Shown here piece by piece: positions 9,371 to 18,990 of a DNA stretch of 64,000 nt (position 1 is the first letter of the stretch; each line of letters begins with the position of its first letter). The notes under the pieces were generated by a model. The model was not told the origin of the DNA. It searched no databases and worked only from the letters and a program-made list of their open reading frames with translations. The position numbers and the translations under genes were made by a program. Source of the DNA: Pseudomonas laurylsulfatiphila (lineage in GTDB: Bacteria > Pseudomonadota > Gammaproteobacteria > Pseudomonadales > Pseudomonadaceae); assembly GCF_002934665.1 (NCBI RefSeq), contig NZ_NIRS01000003.1, positions 186,001 through 250,000 of the forward strand. The letters are read 5' to 3'.

Positions 9371-10765
9371 ATGAGCCGTATCGAAACCGACAGCCTCGGC
9401 CAGGTTGAAGTCCCGGATGAAGCCTATTGGGGAGCTCAGACGCAACGCTCGCTGATCAACTTCGCCATCGGCAACGAACGCATGCCGCTGGCGGTGTTGC
9501 ATGCCTTGGCGCTGATCAAGAAAGCCGCGGCGCGGGTCAATGATCGCAACGGCGACCTGCCCGCCGATATCGCCCGTCTGATCGAGCAGGCCGCCGACGA
9601 GGTGCTCGCCGGCGACCACGACGACCAGTTTCCGCTGGTGGTCTGGCAAACCGGCAGTGGCACCCAGAGCAACATGAACGTCAACGAAGTGATCGCCGGT
9701 CGCGCCAACGAGCTGGCGGGCAACCCCCGTGGCGGCAAATCCCCGGTGCACCCCAACGATCACGTCAACCGCTCCCAGAGTTCCAACGACTGCTTCCCCA
9801 CCGCCATGCACATCGCGGCCGTCCAGGCGGTGCAGCAGCACTTGATGCCAGCGATCAACGAGCTGTCCGGTGGGTTGGCAGAGCTGGCGGCTCGCCATAT
9901 GAAGCTGGTCAAGACCGGCCGTACCCACATGATGGATGCCACACCGATCAGCTTCGGTCAGGAAATCTCGGCTTTCATCGCGCAACTCGATTATGCCGAG
10001 CGGGCGATCCGCAGCGCATTGCCCGCGGTCTGCGAGCTGGCCCAGGGCGGCACAGCAGTCGGCACCGGGCTGAATTCGCCCCACGGTTTCGGTGAAGCCA
10101 TCGCCGCCGAACTGGCCGCCCTCTCCGGCTTGCCGTTTATCACCGCGCCGAACAAATTCGCCGCATTGGCCGGCCATGAGCCGCTGACCACGCTGTCCGG
10201 CGCGCTGAAAACCCTCGCCGTGACCCTGATGAAAATCGCCAACGACCTGCGCCTGCTGGGCTCCGGTCCCCGCGCCGGCTTCGCCGAAGTCAGGCTACCG
10301 GCCAATGAACCGGGCAGTTCGATCATGCCAGGCAAGGTCAACCCGACCCAGTGCGAAGCATTGTCGATGCTTGCCTGCCAGGTGCTGGGCAACGACGTCG
10401 CTATCGGCTTTGCGGCCAGTCAGGGCCACTTGCAGTTGAACGTGTTCAAGCCGGTGATCATCCATAACCTGCTGCAATCGATCCGATTGCTCGGTGATGG
10501 CTGCAGCAACTTCCAGCAGCATTGCGTGGCCGGCCTGGAGCCGGATGCGGAAAAAATGGCTGAACACCTGGAACAAGGCCTGATGCTGGTGACGGCGCTG
10601 AACCCGCACATTGGTTACGACAAATCGGCGGAGATCGCCAAGAAGGCCTACAGCGAAGGGCTGACCTTACGTGAGGCGGCGTTGCAGTTGGGGTACCTGA
10701 CCGATGAGCAGTTCGATGCCTGGGTAAGGCCGGAGAATATGCTGGAGGCGGGGGCCAAGGGCTGA
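9371..10765 (+). CDS. fumC: Class II fumarate hydratase
   Basis: Iron-independent fumarase of the TCA cycle, interconverting fumarate and malate as a cytosolic homotetramer. The 464-residue length fits FumC. The superfamily signature [11 protein letters not shown] is present near residue 315, as are [11 protein letters not shown] and [10 protein letters not shown]. The open frame extends upstream to 9242, but ATG 9371 has AGGAG at good spacing and begins with the normal [10 protein letters not shown] sequence. Air-stable FumC enzymes commonly serve in oxidative stress or iron limitation; no Fur box was identified here. Confidence 0.95.
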   Translation: MSRIETDSLGQVEVPDEAYWGAQTQRSLINFAIGNERMPLAVLHALALIKKAAARVNDRNGDLPADIARLIEQAADEVLAGDHDDQFPLVVWQTGSGTQSNMNVNEVIAGRANELAGNPRGGKSPVHPNDHVNRSQSSNDCFPTAMHIAAVQAVQQHLMPAINELSGGLAELAARHMKLVKTGRTHMMDATPISFGQEISAFIAQLDYAERAIRSALPAVCELAQGGTAVGTGLNSPHGFGEAIAAELAALSGLPFITAPNKFAALAGHEPLTTLSGALKTLAVTLMKIANDLRLLGSGPRAGFAEVRLPANEPGSSIMPGKVNPTQCEALSMLACQVLGNDVAIGFAASQGHLQLNVFKPVIIHNLLQSIRLLGDGCSNFQQHCVAGLEPDAEKMAEHLEQGLMLVTALNPHIGYDKSAEIAKKAYSEGLTLREAALQLGYLTDEQFDAWVRPENMLEAGAKG

Positions 10766-10789
10766 GCTTTGCGGTGATTGAAAGTCCGT

Positions 10790-10848
10790 CTTCGCGAGTA
10801 GGCTCGCTCCCACACTGGATCTCTGTGGGAGCGAGCCTGCTCGCGAAG
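10790..10848. repeat. REP doublet (GTGGGAGCGAGC family)
   Basis: Closely spaced inverted pair between the convergent fumC and EamA genes. It can form a strong hairpin and may help to end both transcripts. Confidence 0.88.
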
Positions 10849-10864
10849 GGCGCGATGAAGATTT

Positions 10865-11824
10865 TTAGCCAACGACCATTTTGGATTTTCTGGCCTTGAG
10901 CCCGGCAATCAACGACGGCCCCAACGCCACCAGCGCCGACCCCAGCACCACCAGCACCGCACCGCCATAACCCAACCCATTGATCGTCTCGGCATGCACA
11001 TACTCGGGCCACAGCCATGCCGCCATGGCAACCGCCGCAAAAGTCACCAGCGGCGTAATGGCCAGCGTCGCGCTGACCCGGGAAGCTTCCCAGTGGGCCA
11101 GGGCCTCGGCAAACGCGCCATAGGCAATCAGGGTGTTGAGGCAGCACGCCAGCAGCAACCACCCCTGCAAGGGGTTCAATTGCAGTGCTTCAAGCGGATG
11201 CACCCAGGGCGTCAGCAACGCCGCGCAAAACAGGTAGATCACCATCATCACCTGCAGCGAGTTCCACACCGTCAGCAATTGCTTCTGCCCCAGGGCATAG
11301 AAGGTCCAGACCGTGGACGCCAGCAGCACCAGCAGCACGCCGGCGGTGTAGTCGGTCAGCGACGTGAGCAATTCACTCAAGCGCTGGTTGAAGAACAGCG
11401 CAAAGCCGATCAGCAGCACCAGCAGGCCGATCCCCTGCCCCAGGCTGAAGCGTTCCTTGAACACAAACAGACTGGCGATCAGCAGCATGATCGGCCCCAT
11501 CTGCACCACCAGTTGCGCGGTGCCGGGGCTGAGCAGATTCAGGCCCATCAAATACAAGACATAGTTGCCCACCAGGCCGAGCACGGCCATCAGCACCAGC
11601 CAGCCACCGCGCGGACCGAGCACTTTGCGGCTGGGCAGGCGCCTGGTGGCCGCCAGGTAAATGAACAGGCAACCGCCGGACACCAGCAGGCGAAACCAGG
11701 TCACCGTCACCGGGTCCATCACCAGCAACACTTGCTTGAGCTTGATCGGCAGGATTCCCCACAACAACGCGGTCAGCAAGGCCAGGAACAGACCGTAAAC
11801 CCAGCGACCCGATGAAATGTGCAT
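10865..11824 (-). CDS. EamA/DMT family transporter
   Basis: A 319-residue inner-membrane protein with ten predicted hydrophobic helices in two repeated EamA halves (roughly 10-145 and 160-300). This is the drug/metabolite exporter superfamily, whose members export amino acids or other metabolites. Substrate cannot be read from sequence. It stands alone, flanked by REP elements on both sides. Confidence 0.88.
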   Translation of the reverse strand: MHISSGRWVYGLFLALLTALLWGILPIKLKQVLLVMDPVTVTWFRLLVSGGCLFIYLAATRRLPSRKVLGPRGGWLVLMAVLGLVGNYVLYLMGLNLLSPGTAQLVVQMGPIMLLIASLFVFKERFSLGQGIGLLVLLIGFALFFNQRLSELLTSLTDYTAGVLLVLLASTVWTFYALGQKQLLTVWNSLQVMMVIYLFCAALLTPWVHPLEALQLNPLQGWLLLACCLNTLIAYGAFAEALAHWEASRVSATLAITPLVTFAAVAMAAWLWPEYVHAETINGLGYGGAVLVVLGSALVALGPSLIAGLKARKSKMVVG

Positions 11825-11963
11825 GTGAACCCCGAAGCCAACTGACAGGAGCCGTCATTCTAGGCGCACAGCGGTGACGCACACAGGGACAGTTACGGCC
11901 TGGCCGCGAATGAAACTGTGCAGGTCGCAATCTTCGGGGGATGTTTTTTGACCGTGGCGCGCC

Positions 11964-12036
11964 CATCGCGAGCAAGCTCGCTCCCACAGGTTCTTTGGTC
12001 ACCACAAAACCTGTGGGAGCGAGCTTGCTCGCGATG
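11964..12036. repeat. REP doublet (GTGGGAGCGAGC family)
   Basis: Inverted pair CATCGCGAGCAAGCTCGCTC ... and its complement, in the gap between the thiolase stop and the EamA start. Confidence 0.88.
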
Positions 12037-12068
12037 GCTATCTAACTGACAACGAGAAATATCGAGGC

Positions 12069-13253
12069 CTAGCGCACCGCTTCAAACAACCCGGTAGCCC
12101 CCATCCCGCCACCCACGCACATGGTGACGATGCCGTAACGCAGATTGCGCCGCTGCAATTCACGCACAAGGTGCCCGACCTGACGCGAACCGGTCATGCC
12201 GAACGGGTGGCCGATGGAAATCGAGCCGCCGTTGACGTTGTACCGGGCGTTGTCGATTTCCAGGCGATTACGGCTATAGAGGCACTGCGAAGCGAACGCC
12301 TCGTTGAGTTCCCACAGATCGATATCGGCAACTTGCAAGCCTTTGGCCTTGAGCAGTTTCGGCACCGAAAATACCGGGCCGATGCCCATCTCGTCCGGCG
12401 CGCAACCGGCCACGGTAAAACCGCGGAAGAACGCTTTCGGCTTAAGCCCCAGTTCCAGTGCCTTCTCCAGGCTCATCACCAGCGTCATGGACGCGCCGTC
12501 CGACAGCTGCGAAGAGTTGCCGGCCGTGACCGAACCATCTTCGGCGAACACCGGCTTCAAGCCGGCCAGGCTTTCCAGAGTGGTATCGGGGCGGTTGCAG
12601 TCGTCGCGGTCGACGATGCCGTCGAGGATCTGTGCCTGGCCGGTCGCCTTGTCTTCGACACGGTACTTCACCGCCATCGGCACGATTTCATCAGTGAACA
12701 GCCCGGCGGCCTGAGCCTCGGCGGTACGCTGCTGGCTTTGCAGTGCATACAGGTCCTGCTCTTCGCGGCTGACGTTGTACCGACGCGCGACGATTTCAGC
12801 CGTCTGGCCCATCGGGAAGTAGATGCCCGGCACCTGCTCCTTGAGCAGCGGGTTGATCAGGTTGTCGGTGTTGACGCTTTTCATGGTCAGGCTGATGGAC
12901 TCGACGCCACCGGCGACGATGATGTCGCTGCAACCCGAAGCGATCTGGTTGGCGGCGATGGCGATCGCCTGCAAGCCCGAGGAACAGAAGCGGTTGAGGG
13001 TCATGCCGGCCGTGCCGATGCCCAGGCGCGACAGCACCGCGACATTACGCCCGATATTGAAACCCTGGGCGCCTTCGTTGGAGCCGGCGCCAACGATACA
13101 GTCCTCGACACTTGCCGGATCGATACCGGTGCGCGCCAACAGGGCATCGACACAGTGTGCCGCCATGTTGTCCGGACGGGTCATGTTGAATTTGCCGCGA
13201 AAGGATTTGGCCAGGCCGGTCCGCACGCTGTCGACGATCACCACTTCACGCAT
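12069..13253 (-). CDS. Thiolase family acyl-CoA acetyltransferase
   Basis: A 394-residue thiolase that transfers acyl groups to or from CoA: acetoacetyl-CoA formation or 3-ketoacyl-CoA cleavage. The nucleophilic cysteine is C90 in NRFCSSGLQ; the C-terminal GHPFGMTGSR histidine and the CVGGGMGATG cysteine are present. The start MREVVIVDSVRTG at 13253 matches the normal thiolase N-terminus; upstream in-frame ATGs at 13265 and 13328 are unlikely. No beta-oxidation partner is adjacent. The polyphosphate:AMP phosphotransferase gene follows, as I recall also in P. aeruginosa. Confidence 0.92.
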   Translation of the reverse strand: MREVVIVDSVRTGLAKSFRGKFNMTRPDNMAAHCVDALLARTGIDPASVEDCIVGAGSNEGAQGFNIGRNVAVLSRLGIGTAGMTLNRFCSSGLQAIAIAANQIASGCSDIIVAGGVESISLTMKSVNTDNLINPLLKEQVPGIYFPMGQTAEIVARRYNVSREEQDLYALQSQQRTAEAQAAGLFTDEIVPMAVKYRVEDKATGQAQILDGIVDRDDCNRPDTTLESLAGLKPVFAEDGSVTAGNSSQLSDGASMTLVMSLEKALELGLKPKAFFRGFTVAGCAPDEMGIGPVFSVPKLLKAKGLQVADIDLWELNEAFASQCLYSRNRLEIDNARYNVNGGSISIGHPFGMTGSRQVGHLVRELQRRNLRYGIVTMCVGGGMGATGLFEAVR

Positions 13254-13355
13254 GGCATACCTCATTGTTGTTGTCGGTTGAGAGTGGACCGAGCATAAGT
13301 CCAGCCCTTCACCGACCGCGACAATCATTCACCCCGCGTATGCGCAACCATCGCC

Positions 13356-14879
13356 TCAATCCTTGTCCTTCTGCTTCTTGCGCTCATGCCGGTCGGATTT
13401 TTCGAAAGCCTCCTCCAGTGCCCGGTTGATGGTGCGCAAGACTTTGACTCGCGCCCAGCGCTTGTCGTTGGCCTCCACCAGGGTCCATGGCGCAATCTCG
13501 GTGCTGGTCCGGTCGACCATGTCGCCAACCGCCGCGCGATAGTCATCCCATTTTTCACGGTTGCGCCAGTCATCTTCAGTGATCTTGAAGCGCTTGAAGG
13601 AAATCTTTTCGCGTTCCTCAAAACGCTCCAGTTGCGTCTGTTTGTCGATGGACAGCCAGAACTTGACCACGATCACACCGGCGTCAGTGAGTTGTTCCTC
13701 GAAGTCGTTGATTTCACCGTAGGCACGCAGCCAGTCTGCCGGGCTGCAAAACCCTTCGATGCGCTCCACCAATACCCGGCCATACCAGGAGCGGTCGAAC
13801 ACGGTGAACTTGCCCCGGGCCGGAAGGTGTCGCCAGAAGCGCCACAGATAGGGTTGCGCCCGCTCCTCTTCGGTGGGCGCGGCAATCGGCACGATGCTGT
13901 ATTGGCGCGGATCAAGCGCCGCCGCCACCCGGCGAATCGCCCCGCCCTTGCCTGCCGCGTCGTTGCCCTCGAACACCGCCACCAGCGCATGGCGACGCAT
14001 GCGTTTGTCACGCATCAACCCGGAAAAACGCGCCTGCTCGGTGATCAGTTGCTCTTCGTAATCCTCCTTCTCCAGGTGCAGGCTCAGGTCCAGGCTGTCG
14101 AGCAGGTTCACTTGATCGACACTGGGGAACACTGGCGCCGCGCTGACCTTTTCCGGATGGATCGTCGGCCGCTGCAATGCGCCCTGCAGGCCCGCCAGCA
14201 GAATCCGCCCCACGGCCAGACTGCGATAATGGGCATCCGCCCCAGCGATCACATGCCAAGGTGCATAGTCGCGACTGGTACGACGCAGCACCCGCTCGCC
14301 ATACTTGACGAACCTGTCGTAGGTTTCCGATTGCTGCCAGTCCAGCGGGCTGATGCGCCAACTGTGCAGCGGGTCGTCGGCCAGCGCCTTGAGGCGTGCC
14401 TTCATTTGCTTCTTGGAAAGGTGAAACCAGAACTTGAAGATCAGCGCACCTTCATCGCAGAGCATCTTTTCCAGGCGCTCGGCGCCATTGATCGCCTGGT
14501 CGAGGCGCGGGTCCTTGAACTCGCCATGGACCCGCCCCTGCAGCATCTGGCTATACCAGTTGCCGAAGAAAATTCCCATGCGGCCCTTGGCCGGGAGCAT
14601 CCGCCAGTAGCGCCAGGCCGGTGGCCGCGCCAGTTCTTCGTCGGTTTGCTGATCGAAGGTACGGACCTCGATCAGGCGCGGGTCCATCCACTCGTTGAGC
14701 AACTTGATCGTCTCGCCCTTGCCGGCACCTTCGATGCCATTGATCAAAATGATCACCGGAAAGCGGCGTTGCTGCTGCAGTTCGAACTGCGCTTCGAGCA
14801 ACGCTTCGCGCAGGGCCGGTTCTTCGGCGTCGTAGGTTTCTTTGTCGATGGCGTGATCGATTTCGGCGGATTCGAACAT
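13356..14879 (-). CDS. pap: Polyphosphate:AMP phosphotransferase (two PPK2 domains)
   Basis: A 507-residue protein with two tandem PPK2-type kinase domains. Each has its own Walker A: GIEGAGKGE near residue 48 and GNDAAGKGG near 310. Fused two-domain PPK2 enzymes phosphorylate AMP to ADP with polyphosphate. The second domain also has DRSWYGRVLVER, typical of the lid and Walker B region; the first domain is more diverged, as usual for this class. The start is MFESAEID at 14879 rather than the upstream ATG at 14906. It lies about 100 bp upstream of the thiolase gene on the same strand. Confidence 0.92.
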   Translation of the reverse strand: MFESAEIDHAIDKETYDAEEPALREALLEAQFELQQQRRFPVIILINGIEGAGKGETIKLLNEWMDPRLIEVRTFDQQTDEELARPPAWRYWRMLPAKGRMGIFFGNWYSQMLQGRVHGEFKDPRLDQAINGAERLEKMLCDEGALIFKFWFHLSKKQMKARLKALADDPLHSWRISPLDWQQSETYDRFVKYGERVLRRTSRDYAPWHVIAGADAHYRSLAVGRILLAGLQGALQRPTIHPEKVSAAPVFPSVDQVNLLDSLDLSLHLEKEDYEEQLITEQARFSGLMRDKRMRRHALVAVFEGNDAAGKGGAIRRVAAALDPRQYSIVPIAAPTEEERAQPYLWRFWRHLPARGKFTVFDRSWYGRVLVERIEGFCSPADWLRAYGEINDFEEQLTDAGVIVVKFWLSIDKQTQLERFEEREKISFKRFKITEDDWRNREKWDDYRAAVGDMVDRTSTEIAPWTLVEANDKRWARVKVLRTINRALEEAFEKSDRHERKKQKDKD

Positions 14880-14945
14880 GGATGGCTCCCTTCCAGATGT
14901 GAGCAAGACTAGCGGAAGTTGATGTCGAGCGATGCTGCCTGGATC

Positions 14946-15021
14946 AAAAGATCGCAGCCTTCTGCAGCTCCTGCATGGGTCGGCGTAATCCTGTAGGAGC
15001 TGCCGAAGGCTGCGATCCTTT
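14946..15021. repeat. REP doublet (GATCGCAGCC family), imperfect
   Basis: Inverted pair with mismatches (CTTCTGCAGC versus GCTGCCGAAGG), between the divergent pap and mnmC genes. It therefore lies in a promoter region rather than at gene ends. Confidence 0.85.
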
Positions 15022-15064
15022 AGCGATCAGCTAGAATGGCGACCTTGCCGTTGCCGAGCCTGCC

Positions 15065-17044
15065 ATGAAACCTGTATTGCCCCACGCCCAACTCGACTGG
15101 GACGACCAAGGTCGCCCGTATTCGCGAGTGTTCGACGATGTGTATTTCTCCGACAAATCGGGGCTGGACGAAACCCGCTACGTGTTCATCGAACAGAACC
15201 GTTTGGCGGAGCGCTTTGCGGCCTTGCCCGAGGGCGGGCGGCTGGTCATCGGTGAAACGGGGTTCGGCACCGGGCTGAATTTCCTGTGCGCCTGGCAGGT
15301 GTTCGAGCAACACGCCGCGGCCGATGCGCTGTTGCATTTTGTCAGCGTCGAAAAGTACCCGTTGAGCCCGGCCGACTTGCAACGTGCCCTGGCGCTGTGG
15401 CCGGAACTCAAGGTGTTTGCCGATCAACTGCTTGAGCAGTACGTAGCCATCCATCAGGGCTTTCAGCGCCTGACACTGGACCACGGCCGCGTCACCCTGA
15501 CCCTGCTGATCGGCGACGCGCTGGAACAACTGCCCCAACTCGACGCCCGGATCGACGCCTGGTTCCTCGACGGTTTCGCTCCGGCGAAAAACCCTGACAT
15601 GTGGACCGCCGAACTGTTTGCCGAACTGGCGCGCCTGGCCGCGCCCGGTGCGTCCATCAGCACCTTCACCAGCACCGGTTGGGTACGGCGCCTGCTCAAC
15701 GCCGCCGGTTTCAAGATGAAACGCACCCCGGGCATCGGCCATAAATGGGAAATCCTGCGCGGTGAGTTCCTCGGCTGGCCCCACGACGTACCCGCCCCGG
15801 CGCCCGACAAACCCTGGTTTGCCCGACCTGCACCGCCGAGCGGCGAGCGCCGCGCACTGGTGATCGGCGCAGGGCTGGCCGGTTGTGCCAGCGCCGCCAG
15901 CCTGGCCGCACGGGGCTGGCAAGTGACGTTGCTGGAGCGTCACGACGACATCGCCCGGGAAGCTTCGGGCAATCCGCAGGGCGTGCTCTACCTGAAGTTA
16001 TCGGCGCATGGCACGACGCTGTCGCAAATGATCGTCAGCGGATTCGGCTACACCCGGCGACAGCTCGAACACTTGCAACGGGGCCGCGACTGGGACGATT
16101 GCGGCGTGTTGCAACTGGCCTTCAATGCCAAGGAAGCCGAACGCCAGGCGCAATTGGCGGCGGCGTTTGCGCCGGACCTGTTGCACCTGCTGGATCAATC
16201 CGGGGCCCAGGCCGTGGCCGGGATCGGGCTGGCACACGGGGGCCTGTTCTATCCGCAAGGCGGCTGGGTCCACCCACCGGCGCTATGCCAGTGGCAGGCC
16301 GGGCATCCGCAGGTTCAACTGCTCACGCATTGCGATGCGCTGGAACTGCGCAAGGTCGAGGGTCAGTGGCAAGCCTGGAACGGCGAGCAATTGCTTGCCT
16401 GCGCCCCCGTGGTGGTCCTCGCCGGTGCTGCGGAAATCCGGCGTTTCCCCGAGAGTGCCGGGTTGCCGCTCAAACGCATTCGCGGGCAAATCACCCGCCT
16501 GGCGCAAACGCCACAAAGCCAGGCCCTGAGCACTGTGGTGTGCGCCGAAGGCTATGTCGCTCCCGCACGCTTGGGCGAACACACCCTGGGGGCCAGTTTC
16601 GATTTCAACAGCGATGACCTGACGCCGACCACGGCTGAACACCTGGGCAACCTGGCCATGCTCGACGAAATTTCCCATGATCTGGTAGAGCGCCTGGAGA
16701 TCGACCGCCTCGATCCCGAGAGCCTCCAGGGGCGCGCCGCGTTTCGCTGTACCAGCCCCGACTACCTGCCAATCGTCGGCCCGTTGGCCGACACCCAGGC
16801 CTTCGCTCAGGCCTATGCCGCGCTGGGCAAGGACGCCCGGCAGGTGCCGGACGTCGAATGCCCGTGGCTCGACGGTTTGTACGTCAACAGCGGCCACGGC
16901 TCGCGCGGCCTGATTACCGCGCCGCTGTCCGGAGAACTGCTGGCGGCCTGGCTGGACAACGAGCCCCTGCCGTTGCCCAGAAGCGTGGCCGAAGCCTGTC
17001 ATCCCAACCGGTTTGCGTTACGGCGCCTGATCCGGGGCAAATAG
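15065..17044 (+). CDS. mnmC: Bifunctional tRNA mnm5s2U methyltransferase/oxidoreductase MnmC
   Basis: Completes 5-methylaminomethyl-2-thiouridine at the wobble position. The C-terminal FAD domain removes the carboxymethyl group and the N-terminal SAM-dependent domain methylates the amine. The 659-residue length fits. GETGFGTGLNF (about 58-68) is the SAM loop. VIGAGLAGCASA near 263 is the dinucleotide-binding motif of the DAO-like half, and GHGSRGLITAPLSGE lies near the end. Both halves are intact. A structured gap separates it from the NAGGN genes downstream. Confidence 0.95.
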   Translation: MKPVLPHAQLDWDDQGRPYSRVFDDVYFSDKSGLDETRYVFIEQNRLAERFAALPEGGRLVIGETGFGTGLNFLCAWQVFEQHAAADALLHFVSVEKYPLSPADLQRALALWPELKVFADQLLEQYVAIHQGFQRLTLDHGRVTLTLLIGDALEQLPQLDARIDAWFLDGFAPAKNPDMWTAELFAELARLAAPGASISTFTSTGWVRRLLNAAGFKMKRTPGIGHKWEILRGEFLGWPHDVPAPAPDKPWFARPAPPSGERRALVIGAGLAGCASAASLAARGWQVTLLERHDDIAREASGNPQGVLYLKLSAHGTTLSQMIVSGFGYTRRQLEHLQRGRDWDDCGVLQLAFNAKEAERQAQLAAAFAPDLLHLLDQSGAQAVAGIGLAHGGLFYPQGGWVHPPALCQWQAGHPQVQLLTHCDALELRKVEGQWQAWNGEQLLACAPVVVLAGAAEIRRFPESAGLPLKRIRGQITRLAQTPQSQALSTVVCAEGYVAPARLGEHTLGASFDFNSDDLTPTTAEHLGNLAMLDEISHDLVERLEIDRLDPESLQGRAAFRCTSPDYLPIVGPLADTQAFAQAYAALGKDARQVPDVECPWLDGLYVNSGHGSRGLITAPLSGELLAAWLDNEPLPLPRSVAEACHPNRFALRRLIRGK

Positions 17045-17178
17045 TCGATACCGCCGTCGAGAGCGCCCGCACAGCGGCTCTCGGCCTGGGCTTCGCCCGC
17101 TTATAACTGATCGATATAAAACTCCCCTTGCCGAGGCGGGTCAGTTTCTGAGTACCCGCCATTTTGGCGCGGTATCGA
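17045..17178. other. Structured mnmC-NAGGN intergenic region
   Basis: Nested inverted repeats fill this gap. The outer arms TCGATACCGC (17045-17054, immediately after the mnmC stop) and GCGGTATCGA (17169-17178) are perfect complements. Inside are CGAGAGC/GCTCTCG (17058-17083) and GGCGGGT/ACCCGCC (17135-17160). None has a T tract, so they are not classical terminators. They may be RNA structure in the leader of the osmolyte genes or DNA sites; the role is unknown. Confidence 0.5.
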
Positions 17179-17214
17179 TTGACCCTCCCCAACGGAAAAA
17201 CCGGTAAGGAATTT

Positions 17215-18987
17215 ATGTGCGGATTAGCTGGCGAGTTACGTTTTGATCATCAACCTGCAGACCTTGCAGCCGTTGAACGAATCACCCATCACCTGGCCCC
17301 TCGCGGCCCCGACGCCTGGGGATTTCATAGCCAGGGGCCGGTTGCCCTGGGCCATCGGCGCCTGAAAATCATGGACCTGTCGGACGGCTCGGCGCAGCCG
17401 ATGATCGACCCGCAATTGGGCTTGTCCCTGGCCTTCAACGGCGCTATCTACAATTTTCCGGAACTGCGCGCCGAGCTTGAAAGCCTGGGTTACTCCTTCT
17501 ATTCCGGTGGCGACACTGAAGTCTTGCTCAAGGGCTATCACGCCTGGGGCGAAGCCTTGCTGCCGAAACTCAACGGCATGTTTGCCTTTGCCGTCTGGGA
17601 GCGCGATGCCCAACGCCTGTTCATCGCCCGCGACCGTCTTGGCGTAAAACCCTTGTACCTGTCGCGCACCCGCCAGCGTTTGCGCTTTGCCTCAGCGCTG
17701 CCGGCATTGCTCAAGGGCGGCGACATCAATCCGGTCCTCGATCCGGTGGCGCTCAATCACTACCTGAATTTCCATGCCGTGGTCCCGGCACCGCGCACGT
17801 TGCTGGCGGGCATCGAAAAACTGCCGCCTGCCACCTGGATGCGCATCGAAGCCGATGGTCGCTCCGAGCAGAAAACCTGGTGGTCCCTGGCCTATGGCCC
17901 CCACGACGACGAGAAAAACCTGACCCTTGAAGACTGGCGCGACCGGGTGCTTGACAGCACCCGCGAAGCCGTCGCGATTCGTCAGCGTGCGGCGGTCGAT
18001 GTTGGCGTGCTGCTGTCCGGTGGGGTCGACTCGAGCTTGCTGGTGGGCCTGTTGCGGGAAGTCGGCGTGGACAATCTGTCGACCTTCTCCATCGGTTTCC
18101 AGGATGCCGGCGGCGAACGCGGTGACGAGTTCCAGTACTCCGACCTGATCGCCCGGCACTACGGCACGCAGCATCACCAATTGCGCATCGATGAAAAAGA
18201 GATCATCGAACAACTGCCCGCCGCATTCCGTGCCATGAGCGAACCGATGGTCAGCCACGACTGCATCGCGTTCTACCTGTTGTCCCGTGAAGTGGCCAAA
18301 CACTGCAAGGTCGTCCAGAGCGGCCAGGGTGCCGACGAACTGTTCGCCGGCTACCACTGGTATCCGCAAGTGGACGGTGCAAGCGATCCCTATGCCGCGT
18401 ACCGCGACGCATTTTTCGACCGCAGTTACGACGACTACGCGGCGACCGTGCAGCCAAAATGGCTGACCGCCAATGACGCCGCCGGTGACTTCGTCAAAGC
18501 CCATTTCGCCCAGCCCGGTGCCGATGCGGCGGTGGACAAGGCCTTGCGTCTGGACAGTACGGTGATGCTGGTGGACGACCCGGTCAAACGCGTCGACAAC
18601 ATGACCATGGCCTGGGGTCTGGAAGCGCGCACGCCGTTTCTCGACTACCGCCTGGTCGAGCTGTCGGCCCGGATTCCGGGGCGTTTCAAACTGCCGGACG
18701 GCGGCAAGCAAGTCTTGAAAGAAGCCGCGCGCCAAGTGATTCCCAGTGAAGTGATCGACCGCAAGAAAGGTTACTTCCCAGTGCCGGGTCTCAAGCATTT
18801 GCAGGGCGATACGCTGGAGTGGGTGCGTGAGTTGCTGCTCGATCCGAGCCAGGATCGCGGCTTGTTCAACCCGGCAATGCTCGACCGTCTGCTGACCGAT
18901 CCGCAGGGACAATTGACGCCGTTGCGCGGCTCCAAGCTGTGGCAACTGGCGGCCCTCAACCTGTGGCTCAGCGAACAAGGAATCTGA
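17215..18987 (+). CDS. asnO: N-acetylglutaminylglutamine amidotransferase (NAGGN synthesis)
   Basis: Asparagine-synthetase-B-like enzyme of 590 residues that amidates N-acetylglutaminylglutamine to the dipeptide osmolyte NAGGN. Translation must begin at 17215, because maturation exposes Cys2 (MCGLAGEL), the glutaminase nucleophile. The frame's upstream ATG at 17164 would bury it. The synthetase half has the PP-loop SGGVDSSLL near 278-286. AAGGA precedes the start. ngg begins 3 bp after its stop. An adjacent GNAT/ATP-grasp gene and M42 peptidase form the recognised osmolyte trio, so this is not a housekeeping asparagine synthetase. Confidence 0.93.
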   Translation: MCGLAGELRFDHQPADLAAVERITHHLAPRGPDAWGFHSQGPVALGHRRLKIMDLSDGSAQPMIDPQLGLSLAFNGAIYNFPELRAELESLGYSFYSGGDTEVLLKGYHAWGEALLPKLNGMFAFAVWERDAQRLFIARDRLGVKPLYLSRTRQRLRFASALPALLKGGDINPVLDPVALNHYLNFHAVVPAPRTLLAGIEKLPPATWMRIEADGRSEQKTWWSLAYGPHDDEKNLTLEDWRDRVLDSTREAVAIRQRAAVDVGVLLSGGVDSSLLVGLLREVGVDNLSTFSIGFQDAGGERGDEFQYSDLIARHYGTQHHQLRIDEKEIIEQLPAAFRAMSEPMVSHDCIAFYLLSREVAKHCKVVQSGQGADELFAGYHWYPQVDGASDPYAAYRDAFFDRSYDDYAATVQPKWLTANDAAGDFVKAHFAQPGADAAVDKALRLDSTVMLVDDPVKRVDNMTMAWGLEARTPFLDYRLVELSARIPGRFKLPDGGKQVLKEAARQVIPSEVIDRKKGYFPVPGLKHLQGDTLEWVRELLLDPSQDRGLFNPAMLDRLLTDPQGQLTPLRGSKLWQLAALNLWLSEQGI

Positions 18988-18990
18988 CCG

